This document shows, one piece after another, positions 26,102 to 35,100 of a DNA stretch of 64,000 bases (its first letter is position 1; every line of letters starts with the position of its first letter). The translations under genes and the position numbers were made by a program. Source of the stretch: Neotamlana sargassicola (lineage in GTDB: Bacteria; Bacteroidota; Bacteroidia; Flavobacteriales; Flavobacteriaceae); assembly GCF_020523965.1 (NCBI RefSeq), contig NZ_JAJAPX010000005.1, forward strand, positions 186,001-250,000, in the 5' to 3' direction. The notes below the pieces were generated by a model. It saw nothing but the letters and a program-made list of their open reading frames with translations, searched no databases and had not been told where the DNA came from.

Positions 26102-26113
26102 GAACTTAAAAAA

Positions 26114-26191
26114 ATCTCGATTAATACTTGAGGTAACAATGTCGTTAGTTATAACGCACTATAATATGTTACTGCAAGCACTAATCGAGAT
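26114..26191. terminator. Long inverted repeat between convergent genes
   Basis: A 25-base arm starting ATCTCGATTAATACTTG pairs with an arm ending CAAGCACTAATCGAGAT, with about four mismatches, around a 28-base middle that contains GTTATAAC. It fills the gap between the DASS gene and the convergent YceI gene and probably ends transcription from both sides. A is abundant just left of it and T-runs are weak. Confidence 0.6.
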
Positions 26192-26224
26192 AATAACTTC
26201 TTCCTACTAAAAAGAAGATTTAAA

Positions 26225-26878
26225 TTATTTCGTAGCTTTTAACGTTACTTTTAATTCAATATCATCATTAATAAATTTATCACCTAAATTATCAAAAAGA
26301 GATTTAGATCCGTAACGTACATTCCACTTAGTTCTATCTATTGTAAAGGTTTCACTTTCTAAAGTAATAGTATCACCCTCAGTAGTTGTCGAAACAGGGA
26401 AAGTAACATTATTAGTTGCTTCCTTTAAAGTTAAGTTACCAGAAAGTAACGTTTTACCTTCGCTTTCGGTTACACCAGTAATCTCGAAAGTAGCAGTAGG
26501 GAATTTTTCAACATCAAAAAAATCGTCATTCGATAAATGGCTAACTAATTTGGCATTACCTTTTTCGTCAGCAGGAATATCCAATACAACAATCGATCCC
26601 ATATCAATTACAAAGCTACCAGCGGTAATTGTTCCATCTGTTGTACTAATTGAACCGCTTTTTAATCCAATAGTTCCAAAATGTTCGTCTGTAGGTTTAA
26701 AACCTTTCCAAGCAATGCTCGAGGCTTCTGTATTTACGGTGTATTTGGTTGCTTCTGCTTCTACAACGGCAACAGTTTCTGCCTCAGACGTTGTTGCTTC
26801 TTTTGCTTTTTCTTTACACGAAAAAAGGCTTAGCGTTAAAACTGAAACACATAAAATACTTAATAGATTTTTTTTCAT
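26225..26878 (-). CDS. YceI-family lipoprotein
   Basis: This is a 217-residue lipoprotein (LTLSLFSC, Cys21) with an Ala/Glu/Val linker and then a YceI domain (about 47-217). The landmarks are YTVNTEASSIAWKGFKPTDEHFG at the start, GSFVIDMGSIVVLD, LSNDDFFDVEKFPTATFEIT and a final beta-strand IELKVTLKA. YceI proteins form a lipocalin-like barrel that binds isoprenoid or fatty amides. The exact ligand here is unknown. It is a single gene, convergent with the transporter and divergent from grpE. Confidence 0.93.
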   Translation of the reverse strand: MKKNLLSILCVSVLTLSLFSCKEKAKEATTSEAETVAVVEAEATKYTVNTEASSIAWKGFKPTDEHFGTIGLKSGSISTTDGTITAGSFVIDMGSIVVLDIPADEKGNAKLVSHLSNDDFFDVEKFPTATFEITGVTESEGKTLLSGNLTLKEATNNVTFPVSTTTEGDTITLESETFTIDRTKWNVRYGSKSLFDNLGDKFINDDIELKVTLKATK

Positions 26879-26999
26879 TTTTAGGTTTATTTTTGTTATC
26901 CAGTAAAATTACCAAACGGATTCTTCATTAAGAAATCTTAAAAATAAAAGTTTTGTTAAAAAATATGATGACATTATGGCATTTTAATAATAATGGCAG

Positions 27000-27007
27000 T
27001 ACTTTTG
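27000..27007 (+). promoter_or_regulatory. Candidate -7 box of the grpE-dnaJ operon
   Basis: TACTTTTG fits TAnnTTTG and lies 34 bases before the grpE start. An upstream TTG box at the usual distance is weak (ATGG near 26976), so confidence is modest. Confidence 0.45.
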
Positions 27008-27041
27008 CGAACCTATTTTAGTATAAAAAATAAGTTTAGCA

Positions 27042-27593
27042 ATGAGCAAAAAAGATATAAACGAAGATTTAGAAAATGAAGCTGTGAATACTGCTGAAAC
27101 TGAAACTGTTGAAAGCCAAGAGCAGCAAATTGAAGAATTAACAGTAGAAGAAAAACTACAAGAAGAATTGCAGGAAGAAAAAAATAAGTTTTTACGCTTA
27201 TTTGCAGAATTCGAAAATTATAAAAAACGAACATCAAAAGAACGTATTGAGTTATTTTCTACGGCTAGCGAAGGGGTTATGAAAACCTTGTTACCAATTT
27301 TAGATGATTTCGAGCGCGCCTTAACTCATATTGAAGAAGATAAAGAAGCAGAAGAGTTAAGAAAAGGGGTGTTATTAATTTATCAAAAAATGGTAAATAC
27401 GCTAGAGCAAAAAGGATTAAAAGCTATTGCTGTAGAAAAAGGCGAGACGTTTAATGCCGATAATCATGAGGCTGTAACGCAAATTCCTGCGCCAACCGAC
27501 GATTTAAAAGGTAAAATAATAGATGTTATTGAAAAGGGTTACAAATTAGGCGAAAAAGTAATTCGTTTCCCAAAAGTGGTCATAGGACAATAA
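27042..27593 (+). CDS. grpE: GrpE nucleotide exchange factor
   Basis: This is a 183-residue cochaperone that releases ADP from DnaK. The first 60 residues are an acidic coiled coil (many Glu/Gln). The core starts with KFLRLFAEFENYKKRTSKER and continues with a four-helix part (LLPILDDFERALTHI). The C-terminal beta-wing that enters the DnaK cleft has the conserved block GETFNADNHEAV and ends GYKLGEKVIRFPKVVIGQ. The length fits the family. dnaJ follows 9 bases later. dnaK is not in this window. Confidence 0.98.
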   Translation: MSKKDINEDLENEAVNTAETETVESQEQQIEELTVEEKLQEELQEEKNKFLRLFAEFENYKKRTSKERIELFSTASEGVMKTLLPILDDFERALTHIEEDKEAEELRKGVLLIYQKMVNTLEQKGLKAIAVEKGETFNADNHEAVTQIPAPTDDLKGKIIDVIEKGYKLGEKVIRFPKVVIGQ

Positions 27594-27602
27594 ACCAAAA
27601 AC

Positions 27603-28718
27603 ATGGCGAAGAGAGATTATTACGAAATATTAGGAGTTAGTAAAGGTGCATCGGCAGCCGAAATTAAAAAGGCTTACCGTAAAAAAGCAATCGAATTTCA
27701 CCCCGATAAAAATCCAGACAATAAAGAAGCCGAAGCTAAATTTAAAGAAGCAGCCGAGGCATACGAAGTGTTAAGCGATGCCGATAAAAAAGCGCGTTAC
27801 GACCAATTTGGTCACCAAGCTTTCGAAGGTGGCTTTGGCGGCGGCGGCGGCGGCATGAATATGGATGATATATTCAGTCAATTTGGCGACATTTTCGGCG
27901 GCGGCGGTTTTGGTGGTTTTTCTGGCTTTGGCGGTGGCGGAGGCCAACGTCGTGTAAAAGGAAGTAATTTGCGCATTCGTGTAAAGCTTACACTAGAAGA
28001 AATAGCCAATGGCATTGAGAAAAAAATAAAAGTAAAACGTAAAATCCAAGCACCAGGTGTAAGTTATAAAACTTGTTCTACTTGTAACGGAACTGGACAG
28101 GTTACCAGAATTGCAAATACTATTTTAGGTAGAATGCAAACTGCATCTCCATGTAACGTTTGTGGTGGTTCTGGACAAACTATCGATAAAAAACCAGCCG
28201 ATGCCGATGCTCAAGGTTTAAAAGTATCAGAAGAAACGGTATCTATTAAAATACCAGCAGGTGTGGTTGATGGAATGCAGCTTAAAGTTGCTGGTAAAGG
28301 AAATGAAGCACCTGGAAATGGTATTTCGGGAGATTTAATTGTTGTAATAGAAGAAGAAGCACACGATAAATTACAACGTGAAGGCGATAATTTACACTAC
28401 GACTTATACATTAGTTTCCCAGAAGCCGTTTTAGGAACTTCAAAAGAAATAAATACAGTTACTGGTAAAGTACGTATACCAATTGATGCTGGTGTGCAAT
28501 CGGGTAAAATTTTACGCTTACGCGGAAAAGGAATTCCAAGTATAAACGGTTACGGATCAGGTGATTTATTAGTTCATGTAAATGTATGGACACCAAAAAC
28601 GCTTAATAAAAAGCAAAAAGAATTTTTCGAAGGCATGTTGGCAGACGAGCATTTCGAGCCAAAGCCAGAAAGTTCAGATAAGTCTTTTTTTGAAAAAGTA
28701 AAGGATATGTTTTCTTAA
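27603..28718 (+). CDS. dnaJ: Chaperone DnaJ
   Basis: This is a 371-residue Hsp40. The J-domain (1-68) has HPD at 33-35, then a long Gly/Phe-rich linker (about 74-118). The zinc region has only two CxxCxGxG motifs (CSTCNGTG and CNVCGGSG), where textbook DnaJ has four. The two client-binding beta-barrels follow ([58 protein letters not shown]) and then a dimer tail. The reduced zinc region appears to be a lineage trait. It works with DnaK and the GrpE encoded just upstream, and a terminator follows 24 bases after the stop. Confidence 0.97.
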   Translation: MAKRDYYEILGVSKGASAAEIKKAYRKKAIEFHPDKNPDNKEAEAKFKEAAEAYEVLSDADKKARYDQFGHQAFEGGFGGGGGGMNMDDIFSQFGDIFGGGGFGGFSGFGGGGGQRRVKGSNLRIRVKLTLEEIANGIEKKIKVKRKIQAPGVSYKTCSTCNGTGQVTRIANTILGRMQTASPCNVCGGSGQTIDKKPADADAQGLKVSEETVSIKIPAGVVDGMQLKVAGKGNEAPGNGISGDLIVVIEEEAHDKLQREGDNLHYDLYISFPEAVLGTSKEINTVTGKVRIPIDAGVQSGKILRLRGKGIPSINGYGSGDLLVHVNVWTPKTLNKKQKEFFEGMLADEHFEPKPESSDKSFFEKVKDMFS

Positions 28719-28742
28719 TGAAACTTTTATATAATTTTAAAA

Positions 28743-28768
28743 AACCGCAAGAAAATTGCGGTTTTTTT
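28743..28768 (+). terminator. Terminator of grpE-dnaJ
   Basis: AACCGCAA-gaaaa-TTGCGGTT is a perfect 8-bp stem flanked by A on the left and a run of T on the right, starting 24 bases after the dnaJ stop. Confidence 0.93.
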
Positions 28769-28824
28769 TATTATAAATGTTAAAAGTTATGATTGAATTT
28801 TGAGTTTCGTAATAAAAAAATAGG

Positions 28825-28920
28825 TATATTTGGCTATCACTAATTAATTTAGTGATAATTTTTCTTTTTCATAGCAATTTTTTTCCCATCCTTAATTTAT
28901 TAAGGGTGGGTTTTGTTTTT
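28825..28920 (+). ncRNA. Candidate small RNA with two stem-loops
   Basis: A TATATTTG box (28825-28832) is followed at once by a perfect 9-bp hairpin, TATCACTAA/TTAGTGATA (28835-28857). A T-rich linker leads to a second 11-bp hairpin with one wobble, CCCATCCTTAA/TTAAGGGTGGG (28885-28910), ending in TTTTGTTTTT. The second hairpin looks like a terminator, yet no coding gene lies between it and the dnaJ terminator. A short transcript of about 80 nt would explain both. The upstream -33 box is weak. Confidence 0.4.
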
Positions 28921-29012
28921 ATAGTAAATGGCTAATATCTTTTGCGTTTAAATTAGCTATGCTATTAACATTTAATATATTTACACACGTTTTAAGTAAA
29001 TAAAATAACTAA

Positions 29013-29942
29013 ATGACTAACTTATTAGAAGTTAATAACGTTTCAAAAAATTTTGGCAGTTTTACAGCTTTAAATAATGTATCGTTGGCAGTACCAAAAG
29101 GTAGTATTTTTGGTTTGTTAGGTCCTAATGGCGCTGGTAAAACCACTTTAATTCGCGTTATTAATCAAATTACAATGCCAGATACTGGCTCGGTATTCTT
29201 AGATGGCGAAACACTTCAAGAAAAACATATAAAAGATATTGGCTATTTGCCAGAAGAACGCGGCTTATATAAATCAATGAAAGTGGGTGAGCAAGCGTTG
29301 TATTTAGCACAACTAAAAGGCTTAACCAAAACCGAAGCTAAACAACGACTAAAATATTGGTTCGATAGGTTAGAAATTGGAGATTGGTGGAACAAGAAAA
29401 TCCAAGAATTATCGAAAGGAATGGCACAAAAAGTTCAATTTGTGGTAACCGTGTTGCACGAACCAAAATTGTTAATTTTCGATGAGCCTTTTTCGGGGTT
29501 CGATCCAATTAATGCCAATTTAATAAAGGATGAAATTTTATACCTCAGAGAAAAAGGAGCTACTGTAATTTTTTCTACGCACAGAATGGAATCTGTTGAA
29601 GAATTATGCGACGATATTGCCTTAATTAATAAATCGAATAAAATTCTTGATGGTAAACTTACCGAAGTAAAACGCCAATACAAAAGCAATACTTTCGAAG
29701 TGGGTTTAAGAACAGATAATAATGCTAAGTTAGAACAAGAAATAGCCGACAAATTTTCTATATCAACCGCTTATTTTAAAACCTTAGACAACGAATTAAA
29801 GTTAAATATTAAGTTAAACCATGTCGATAAACCTAACGATTTGCTAAACTATTTAACTAGTAAAGCCGAAGTGTCTCATTTTGTAGAATTAATTCCAAGT
29901 GTAAACGAAATTTTTATTCAAACTGTAAAGAGTAATAACTAA
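29013..29942 (+). CDS. ABC transporter ATP-binding protein (NatA-like)
   Basis: This is a 309-residue ATPase of an ABC-2 type exporter. Walker A is GPNGAGKTT (about 36-44), the signature is LSKGMAQKVQ, Walker B is LLIFDEPFSGFDP, and the switch His lies in FSTHRMES. A C-terminal domain of about 85 residues (DUF4162 type) follows the ATPase core. The permease gene starts 4 bases after the stop. Similar pairs resemble NatAB sodium exporters, but the substrate is not known. Confidence 0.93.
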   Translation: MTNLLEVNNVSKNFGSFTALNNVSLAVPKGSIFGLLGPNGAGKTTLIRVINQITMPDTGSVFLDGETLQEKHIKDIGYLPEERGLYKSMKVGEQALYLAQLKGLTKTEAKQRLKYWFDRLEIGDWWNKKIQELSKGMAQKVQFVVTVLHEPKLLIFDEPFSGFDPINANLIKDEILYLREKGATVIFSTHRMESVEELCDDIALINKSNKILDGKLTEVKRQYKSNTFEVGLRTDNNAKLEQEIADKFSISTAYFKTLDNELKLNIKLNHVDKPNDLLNYLTSKAEVSHFVELIPSVNEIFIQTVKSNN

Positions 29943-29945
29943 AAT

Positions 29946-31250
29946 ATGAATCATTTACCTCTTATTATAAAGCGCGAATACTTAAATAAGGTACGAAATA
30001 AAGCGTTTATTATCATGTCTGTTTTAAGTCCAGTTATAATGATAATTTTAGTATGTGTTGTTGCCTATTTATCGCAAATAAATAACGACAAAGTTAGAGT
30101 TATTACAGTGCTAGACGAATCTGGTTTATTAAATAATACGTTTAAAAATTCAGAGAAAACAAGCTATAATATTTTAACAGGCATGTCGTTAAACGACGCT
30201 AAAGTCTTAACAAAAGAAGCAAATTCTAGTGGTTTACTGCATATTGAGCGTTTCAATAATTTAGAGGAAGCTTCAAATTATATTAAATTTTATTCCGAAG
30301 AGTCTCCCTCGCTGAGTTTAGTTTCAGATATCGAAGGAAAATTAGAAAAAGCATTAACCGCAAAAAATCTTAAAGAAAAAGGTGTAAATGTCGATACCAT
30401 AAATGCCGCTCAGATAAAAATAAATATGGCACAAGAAAGTTTCGATGGAGAAAAAACATCAAAAATAGATAGTGTTGTAAAACTTATTTTTGGCGGTGCA
30501 GCTGGGTATTTGCTGTTTATGTTTATTATTATTTATGGTAATATGATTATGCGAAGTGTTATTGAAGAAAAAACAAGTCGTATAATAGAAGTTATTATTT
30601 CATCTGTAAAACCAATTCAACTTTTACTTGGTAAAATAATCGGAACATCGTTAGCAGGTATTACGCAGTTTGTAATTTGGCTTATTTTAGGTAGTATTTT
30701 GTTAACAATAGTGTCGCTTGTTTTTGGTATTGAGGTACAAACACCGCAACAGCAAATGGTAGAACAAGCCGTTGCTACCCCCGAAATTAATGCACAAGTA
30801 CAAAATATATTGGAGGCTTTTTATAATTTACCAATTACCAATTTAATAGTAGCTTTTGTGTTGTTTTTTGTTGGCGGTTATTTATTGTATAGTTCGCTGT
30901 ATGCTGCTATTGGTGCAGCTGTAGATAATGAAACCGATACGCAACAATTTATGTTGCCTATTATAATGCCTTTAATTTTGGCTGTTTACATTGGTATATT
31001 TACCGTTATTGAAGATCCTCATGGCACTGTTTCAACAGTTTTTTCATATATTCCGTTAACGTCACCGGTAGTTATGCTTATGCGTATACCTTTTGGTGTT
31101 CCTGTTTGGCAGCAATTAATATCCTTATTAATTTTAGTGGCAACGTTTTTATTTACTGTTTGGTTTGCCGCAAAAATTTATCGTGTTGGTATTTTAATGT
31201 ATGGCAAAAAACCAAGTTATAAAGAGCTTATAAAGTGGATTAAGTATTAA
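29946..31250 (+). CDS. ABC-2 type permease (NatB-like)
   Basis: This is a 434-residue integral membrane partner of the ATPase just upstream. There is one N-terminal helix (about 22-42), a periplasmic domain of about 130 residues, then five more helices from about 175. The cytosolic coupling segment RSVIEEKTSRIIEVIISSVKP is the hallmark of the NatB/ABC2_membrane_3 family. The next gene (MscS) starts 2 bases after the stop, so both belong to one operon. Confidence 0.92.
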   Translation: MNHLPLIIKREYLNKVRNKAFIIMSVLSPVIMIILVCVVAYLSQINNDKVRVITVLDESGLLNNTFKNSEKTSYNILTGMSLNDAKVLTKEANSSGLLHIERFNNLEEASNYIKFYSEESPSLSLVSDIEGKLEKALTAKNLKEKGVNVDTINAAQIKINMAQESFDGEKTSKIDSVVKLIFGGAAGYLLFMFIIIYGNMIMRSVIEEKTSRIIEVIISSVKPIQLLLGKIIGTSLAGITQFVIWLILGSILLTIVSLVFGIEVQTPQQQMVEQAVATPEINAQVQNILEAFYNLPITNLIVAFVLFFVGGYLLYSSLYAAIGAAVDNETDTQQFMLPIIMPLILAVYIGIFTVIEDPHGTVSTVFSYIPLTSPVVMLMRIPFGVPVWQQLISLLILVATFLFTVWFAAKIYRVGILMYGKKPSYKELIKWIKY

Positions 31251-31251
31251 T

Positions 31252-32157
31252 ATGATTCAAGATTTAGAAAAAATAGAAGACACCATAACCGAAAGTAGTG
31301 CCTGGGAAAAATTTGTAAACTTTTTAGAGTTTAAACTTTTAGATTTTACTTATGGTACTGGCGAAGATGCGCATGCTATCGTGCTTAGGGTAAAATATGT
31401 TTTACTGGTTTCTATAGTTCTTGTTGTTACAACTTATTTTTTACGGGTGTTTAAAAAGCTTATAACGCGTAAAATGCCTAAAGAAGATAAAGTTAAGTTT
31501 AATACCGTATTCTCTTTTTCACGTTGGATAATTTACATTATTGTTTTACTTGTAGTTTTAGATTCAATAGGTTTTAATGTTACGGCAATTTTTGCAGCAT
31601 CTGCCGCGTTATTAATAGGTGTGGGGTTAGCATTGCAAACCTTGTTTCAAGATATAATCTCGGGTATTTTTATTTTAATAGATCAAAGTGTTCATGTTGG
31701 AGATGTTATTGAATTAGATGGAAAAATTGGAAGAATAGAAGAAATTAAATTGCGAACAACTCGAGCTGTAACCATAGATAATCGTGTTTTGGTAATACCC
31801 AATCACTTATATTTAGAAAAAAGTTTGTTTAACTGGACCCAAAATGGTGCCATTACACGTGAGTCTGTATCTGTAGGTGTTGCCTATGGTAGCGATTTAG
31901 AGCTTGTAAAAAAGTTATTATTACAAGCGGCAAGTACACATCCCGATGTATTAAGTGCACCAGAGCCATCGGTATTGTTTACCGAATTTGCAGATAGCTC
32001 ATTAAACTTTAAATTAGTGTTTACCGTACAAGATAGTTTTAAAGCAGGCTTTACAAAAAGCGATATTAGGTTCGAAATAGACAAACTTTTTAGAGAACAT
32101 AATATTAGCATTCCTTTTCCTCAAAGAGATGTTCATGTTTTTAAAGCTAATTCTTAA
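31252..32157 (+). CDS. MscS-family mechanosensitive channel
   Basis: This is a 301-residue small-conductance channel. Membrane helices lie near 45-62, 85-103 and the pore-lining third helix near 107-130 (ASAALLIGVGLALQTLFQDIISG), which has the Gly/Ala packing and kink of MscS. The beta-domain follows (VGDVIELDGKIGRIEEIKLRTT and VIPNHLYL), then the C-terminal alpha/beta domain ending ISIPFPQRDVHV. Such channels open under membrane tension and protect cells from osmotic downshock. It lies inside the operon between an ABC permease and an outer-membrane protein. Confidence 0.95.
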   Translation: MIQDLEKIEDTITESSAWEKFVNFLEFKLLDFTYGTGEDAHAIVLRVKYVLLVSIVLVVTTYFLRVFKKLITRKMPKEDKVKFNTVFSFSRWIIYIIVLLVVLDSIGFNVTAIFAASAALLIGVGLALQTLFQDIISGIFILIDQSVHVGDVIELDGKIGRIEEIKLRTTRAVTIDNRVLVIPNHLYLEKSLFNWTQNGAITRESVSVGVAYGSDLELVKKLLLQAASTHPDVLSAPEPSVLFTEFADSSLNFKLVFTVQDSFKAGFTKSDIRFEIDKLFREHNISIPFPQRDVHVFKANS

Positions 32158-32173
32158 TTTCCCCGTTTACTTT

Positions 32174-33052
32174 ATGCGATATAAATCGATTTGCGTTCTA
32201 ATTTTAATATACTTTGCTGTGTTTAAAGTTAATGCGCAACTTACCGATTTATTTAGGTTGGAGTACTCGTTTATTCCAAAATCGAAATCTGAAGATCAAT
32301 ATACAAGGTTACGAGCATTATTTAATTACCCAATAAAAATAAAAGAAAGCGATTATTTAGTTTTTGGGGCAGAGTATAACCGAGTAATATTAAATTTAGA
32401 AGATACTTATCCTTTCGAAACTTCGGGGTTAAATACAATTCATATAATTGATTTTAATTTAGGTTACACATTTAAATGGAACGAAAAATGGCGTTTTGGA
32501 TTTAAAATTAATCCAAGAATAGCTTCTACATTAACTAGAAGTATAACAAACGACGATATTTTTATTAACGGAGGTGTTTATTTTGTAACAGACAGAATGG
32601 ACGATACAAGTTTAATACACCCTTACCGCTTAGTATTGGGTTTAACCTATAATGCTACCACAGGATTACCATTTCCATTGCCTTTTATTAGTTACACCAG
32701 AGAGATAAACCAATATTGGGAATATAATTTAGGGGTTCCAAAATCTAGTTTAAAATACAATATTAACAACAAAAATGTATTATTGTCCTTTGTAGGTCTC
32801 GATGGCTACTTAGCACATTTGCAAAGACCAACTATAGTTAATGAGCAAGAGGTAGATCATATATCATTATCCGTAATTGTTGGTGGTGCTGGTTACCAAT
32901 ACTTTTTTACAGAACATATTATGGGATATATGTATTCTGGATATTCTTTTAGGTTAAATAACGTACTCAGAAACGAAAATAGAGAGGAAATTTATAAATT
33001 AGACGATAGAAATGCGTTCTACTTAAGAACAGGAATTAAATATAAATTTTAA
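32174..33052 (+). CDS. DUF6268 outer-membrane beta-barrel protein
   Basis: This is a 292-residue protein. I use the ATG at 32174, which gives MRYKSICVLILIYFAVFKVNAQ, a proper signal peptide; a longer frame would overlap mscS and hide it. The mature part alternates hydrophobic and polar residues in about a dozen amphipathic strands, with many aromatic strand ends (YLVFGAEYNRVIL, FNLGYTFKWNEKWRFGFKI), and ends YLRTGIKYKF with the terminal Phe typical of outer-membrane proteins. It fits DUF6268, whose function is unknown. The next gene begins 1 base after the stop. Confidence 0.8.
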   Translation: MRYKSICVLILIYFAVFKVNAQLTDLFRLEYSFIPKSKSEDQYTRLRALFNYPIKIKESDYLVFGAEYNRVILNLEDTYPFETSGLNTIHIIDFNLGYTFKWNEKWRFGFKINPRIASTLTRSITNDDIFINGGVYFVTDRMDDTSLIHPYRLVLGLTYNATTGLPFPLPFISYTREINQYWEYNLGVPKSSLKYNINNKNVLLSFVGLDGYLAHLQRPTIVNEQEVDHISLSVIVGGAGYQYFFTEHIMGYMYSGYSFRLNNVLRNENREEIYKLDDRNAFYLRTGIKYKF

Positions 33053-33053
33053 A

Positions 33054-34217
33054 ATGCCAAAAATATTAGTAATAGAAGATGAAGCAGCAATTCGCCGCGT
33101 GTTAGTAAAAATTCTTTCAGAAGAAAACGATACTTACAAAGTAGAAGAAGCCGAAGACGGTCTTGCTGGCATCGATAAAATAAAAAGCGACGATTTCGAT
33201 TTGGTACTTTGCGATATAAAAATGCCAAAAATGGATGGTGTTGAAGTGCTCGAAGCTACCAAAAAAATAAAACCAGAAATCCCTTTTGTTATGATTTCGG
33301 GTCATGGCGATTTAGATACAGCAGTAAATACCATGCGTTTAGGCGCGTTCGATTATATTTCGAAACCACCCGATTTAAACCGTTTATTAAATACAGTACG
33401 CAATGCTTTAGATAGAAAGGAATTGGTTGTAGAAAACAAAATTCTTAAGAAAAAAGTAAGCAAGAAATACGAAATGATAGGAGAGAGTCCTGAAATTTCT
33501 AAAATAAAAGACATGATCGATAAGGTGGCGCCAACCGATGCTCGGGTATTAGTAACAGGGCCTAACGGTACTGGTAAAGAGTTGGTAGCGCACTGGTTAC
33601 ACCAAAAAAGCGATCGTGCAAAAGGCCCAATGATTGAGGTAAATTGTGCCGCAATTCCATCAGAACTTATAGAAAGCGAATTATTCGGTCATGTTAAAGG
33701 CGCTTTTACAAGTGCCAACAAAGATAGAGCTGGTAAGTTTGAAGCAGCCAATGGCGGAACCATTTTTTTAGATGAAATCGGCGATATGAGCCTTTCGGCT
33801 CAAGCCAAAGTTTTAAGAGCCTTGCAAGAAAGCCGCATTCAACGTGTAGGTAGCGATAAAGATATTAAAGTAAATGTGCGCGTTGTAGCTGCTACAAATA
33901 AAAATCTTAAAAAGGAAATTGAAGATGGTAAATTCCGCGAAGATTTATATCATCGTTTAGCCGTAATTTTAATAAAAGTACCAGCTTTAAACGATAGGCG
34001 AGACGATATTCCGTTATTGGTAAAGCACTTTTCGGCTAAAATAGCTTCAGAGCAAGGAACTGCAAAAAAATCATTTTCAGATAAAGCTATAAAATTGCTT
34101 CAAGATTACGATTGGACAGGAAATATTCGTGAGTTACGAAACGTCGTAGAACGTTTAATTATTTTAGGCGGCGACGAAGTAAGTGAGCAAGATGTCAAGG
34201 CATTTGCCAGTAAATAA
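33054..34217 (+). CDS. Sigma-54-type response regulator lacking a DNA-binding domain
   Basis: This is a 387-residue two-component regulator. The receiver (1-120) has Asp54 in LCDIKMPKMDG and Lys in YISKPPD. The AAA+ domain (about 140-365) has Walker A GPNGTGKE, the sigma-54 contact loop GAFTSA (classically GAFTGA), Walker B GGTIFLDEIGDM, and the arginine-finger region FREDLYHRLAVI. The protein stops soon after LRNVVERLIILGG, about where a Fis-type helix-turn-helix would normally begin, so it cannot bind DNA in the usual way. No cognate kinase lies nearby. It may activate sigma-54 RNA polymerase from solution, or have a non-transcriptional role. Confidence 0.92.
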   Translation: MPKILVIEDEAAIRRVLVKILSEENDTYKVEEAEDGLAGIDKIKSDDFDLVLCDIKMPKMDGVEVLEATKKIKPEIPFVMISGHGDLDTAVNTMRLGAFDYISKPPDLNRLLNTVRNALDRKELVVENKILKKKVSKKYEMIGESPEISKIKDMIDKVAPTDARVLVTGPNGTGKELVAHWLHQKSDRAKGPMIEVNCAAIPSELIESELFGHVKGAFTSANKDRAGKFEAANGGTIFLDEIGDMSLSAQAKVLRALQESRIQRVGSDKDIKVNVRVVAATNKNLKKEIEDGKFREDLYHRLAVILIKVPALNDRRDDIPLLVKHFSAKIASEQGTAKKSFSDKAIKLLQDYDWTGNIRELRNVVERLIILGGDEVSEQDVKAFASK

Positions 34218-34235
34218 CACAAAATTTTTATGTAA

Positions 34236-35093
34236 ATGGAACACGATAATTACAAGGTTACTAAACGCATCAATTTAAAAGATTTTGCTTCAAAAGTTGT
34301 TATTCCAGATGCCAAGAAAAAACTAAAAAAGGTTCGTAAAGATCTTGGCGAATGGCAAAATACCATGTATGCCCACAACAAATATGCGGTTTTAGTGTGT
34401 TTACAAGGCATGGACACCGCAGGAAAAGATAGCTTAATTCGCGAAGTGTTTAAAGAGTTTAATGTTCGTGGCGTAGAGGTGCAAAGTTTTAAAGTACCAA
34501 CCGATTTAGAGCGCGACCACGATTATCTATGGAGGCATTATATTGCCTTGCCTTCACGGGGTAAATTCGGAATTTTTAACCGCACACACTACGAAAATGT
34601 GTTAGTAACACGCGTGCATCCAGAATATATTTTAGGCGAGAATTTGCCCGATGTAAATTCGGTAAACGATGTTAACGATGCTTTTTGGAACAAACGATTC
34701 GAGCAAATAAATAATTTCGAAAAGCATATTGCTCAAAACGGCACCATCATTTTCAAATTCTTTTTAAACTTATCAAAAGGAGAGCAAAAAAACCGACTTA
34801 TTCGTCGCCTAGAAAAGCAGGAAAAAAACTGGAAATTTTCACCAAGCGATTTAAAAGAGCGCAAACTTTGGGATGCTTATCAAGATTGTTATCAGGACGC
34901 TATAAATAAAACCTCGAAACCTCATGCGCCTTGGTATGTTGTGCCTGCAGACGATAAACCTTCTGCCCGTTACATAGTGGCAAAAACTATTTACGACGAG
35001 CTCATGAAATACACCGATATTGTAGAGCCAGAGCTAGACGACGATATAAAAGAAAACCTCGAAGCTTACAAAAAACAACTTAGTAGCGAGTAG
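34236..35093 (+). CDS. ppk2: Polyphosphate kinase 2 family protein
   Basis: This is a 285-residue PPK2-type phosphotransferase that uses polyphosphate to phosphorylate nucleotides. Walker A is GMDTAGKD (residues 58-65), the second motif is FNRTHYENVLVTRVHPEY, and the lid region has RLIRRLEKQEKNWKFSPSDLKER, with the closing APWYVVPADDKP. It is a single-domain form and most like the AMP/ADP-phosphorylating classes; the class cannot be fixed by eye. It ends the operon that begins with the ABC exporter, 18 bases after the regulator gene, which suggests a stress or energy role for the whole set. Confidence 0.92.
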   Translation: MEHDNYKVTKRINLKDFASKVVIPDAKKKLKKVRKDLGEWQNTMYAHNKYAVLVCLQGMDTAGKDSLIREVFKEFNVRGVEVQSFKVPTDLERDHDYLWRHYIALPSRGKFGIFNRTHYENVLVTRVHPEYILGENLPDVNSVNDVNDAFWNKRFEQINNFEKHIAQNGTIIFKFFLNLSKGEQKNRLIRRLEKQEKNWKFSPSDLKERKLWDAYQDCYQDAINKTSKPHAPWYVVPADDKPSARYIVAKTIYDELMKYTDIVEPELDDDIKENLEAYKKQLSSE

Positions 35094-35100
35094 TTTTTGG

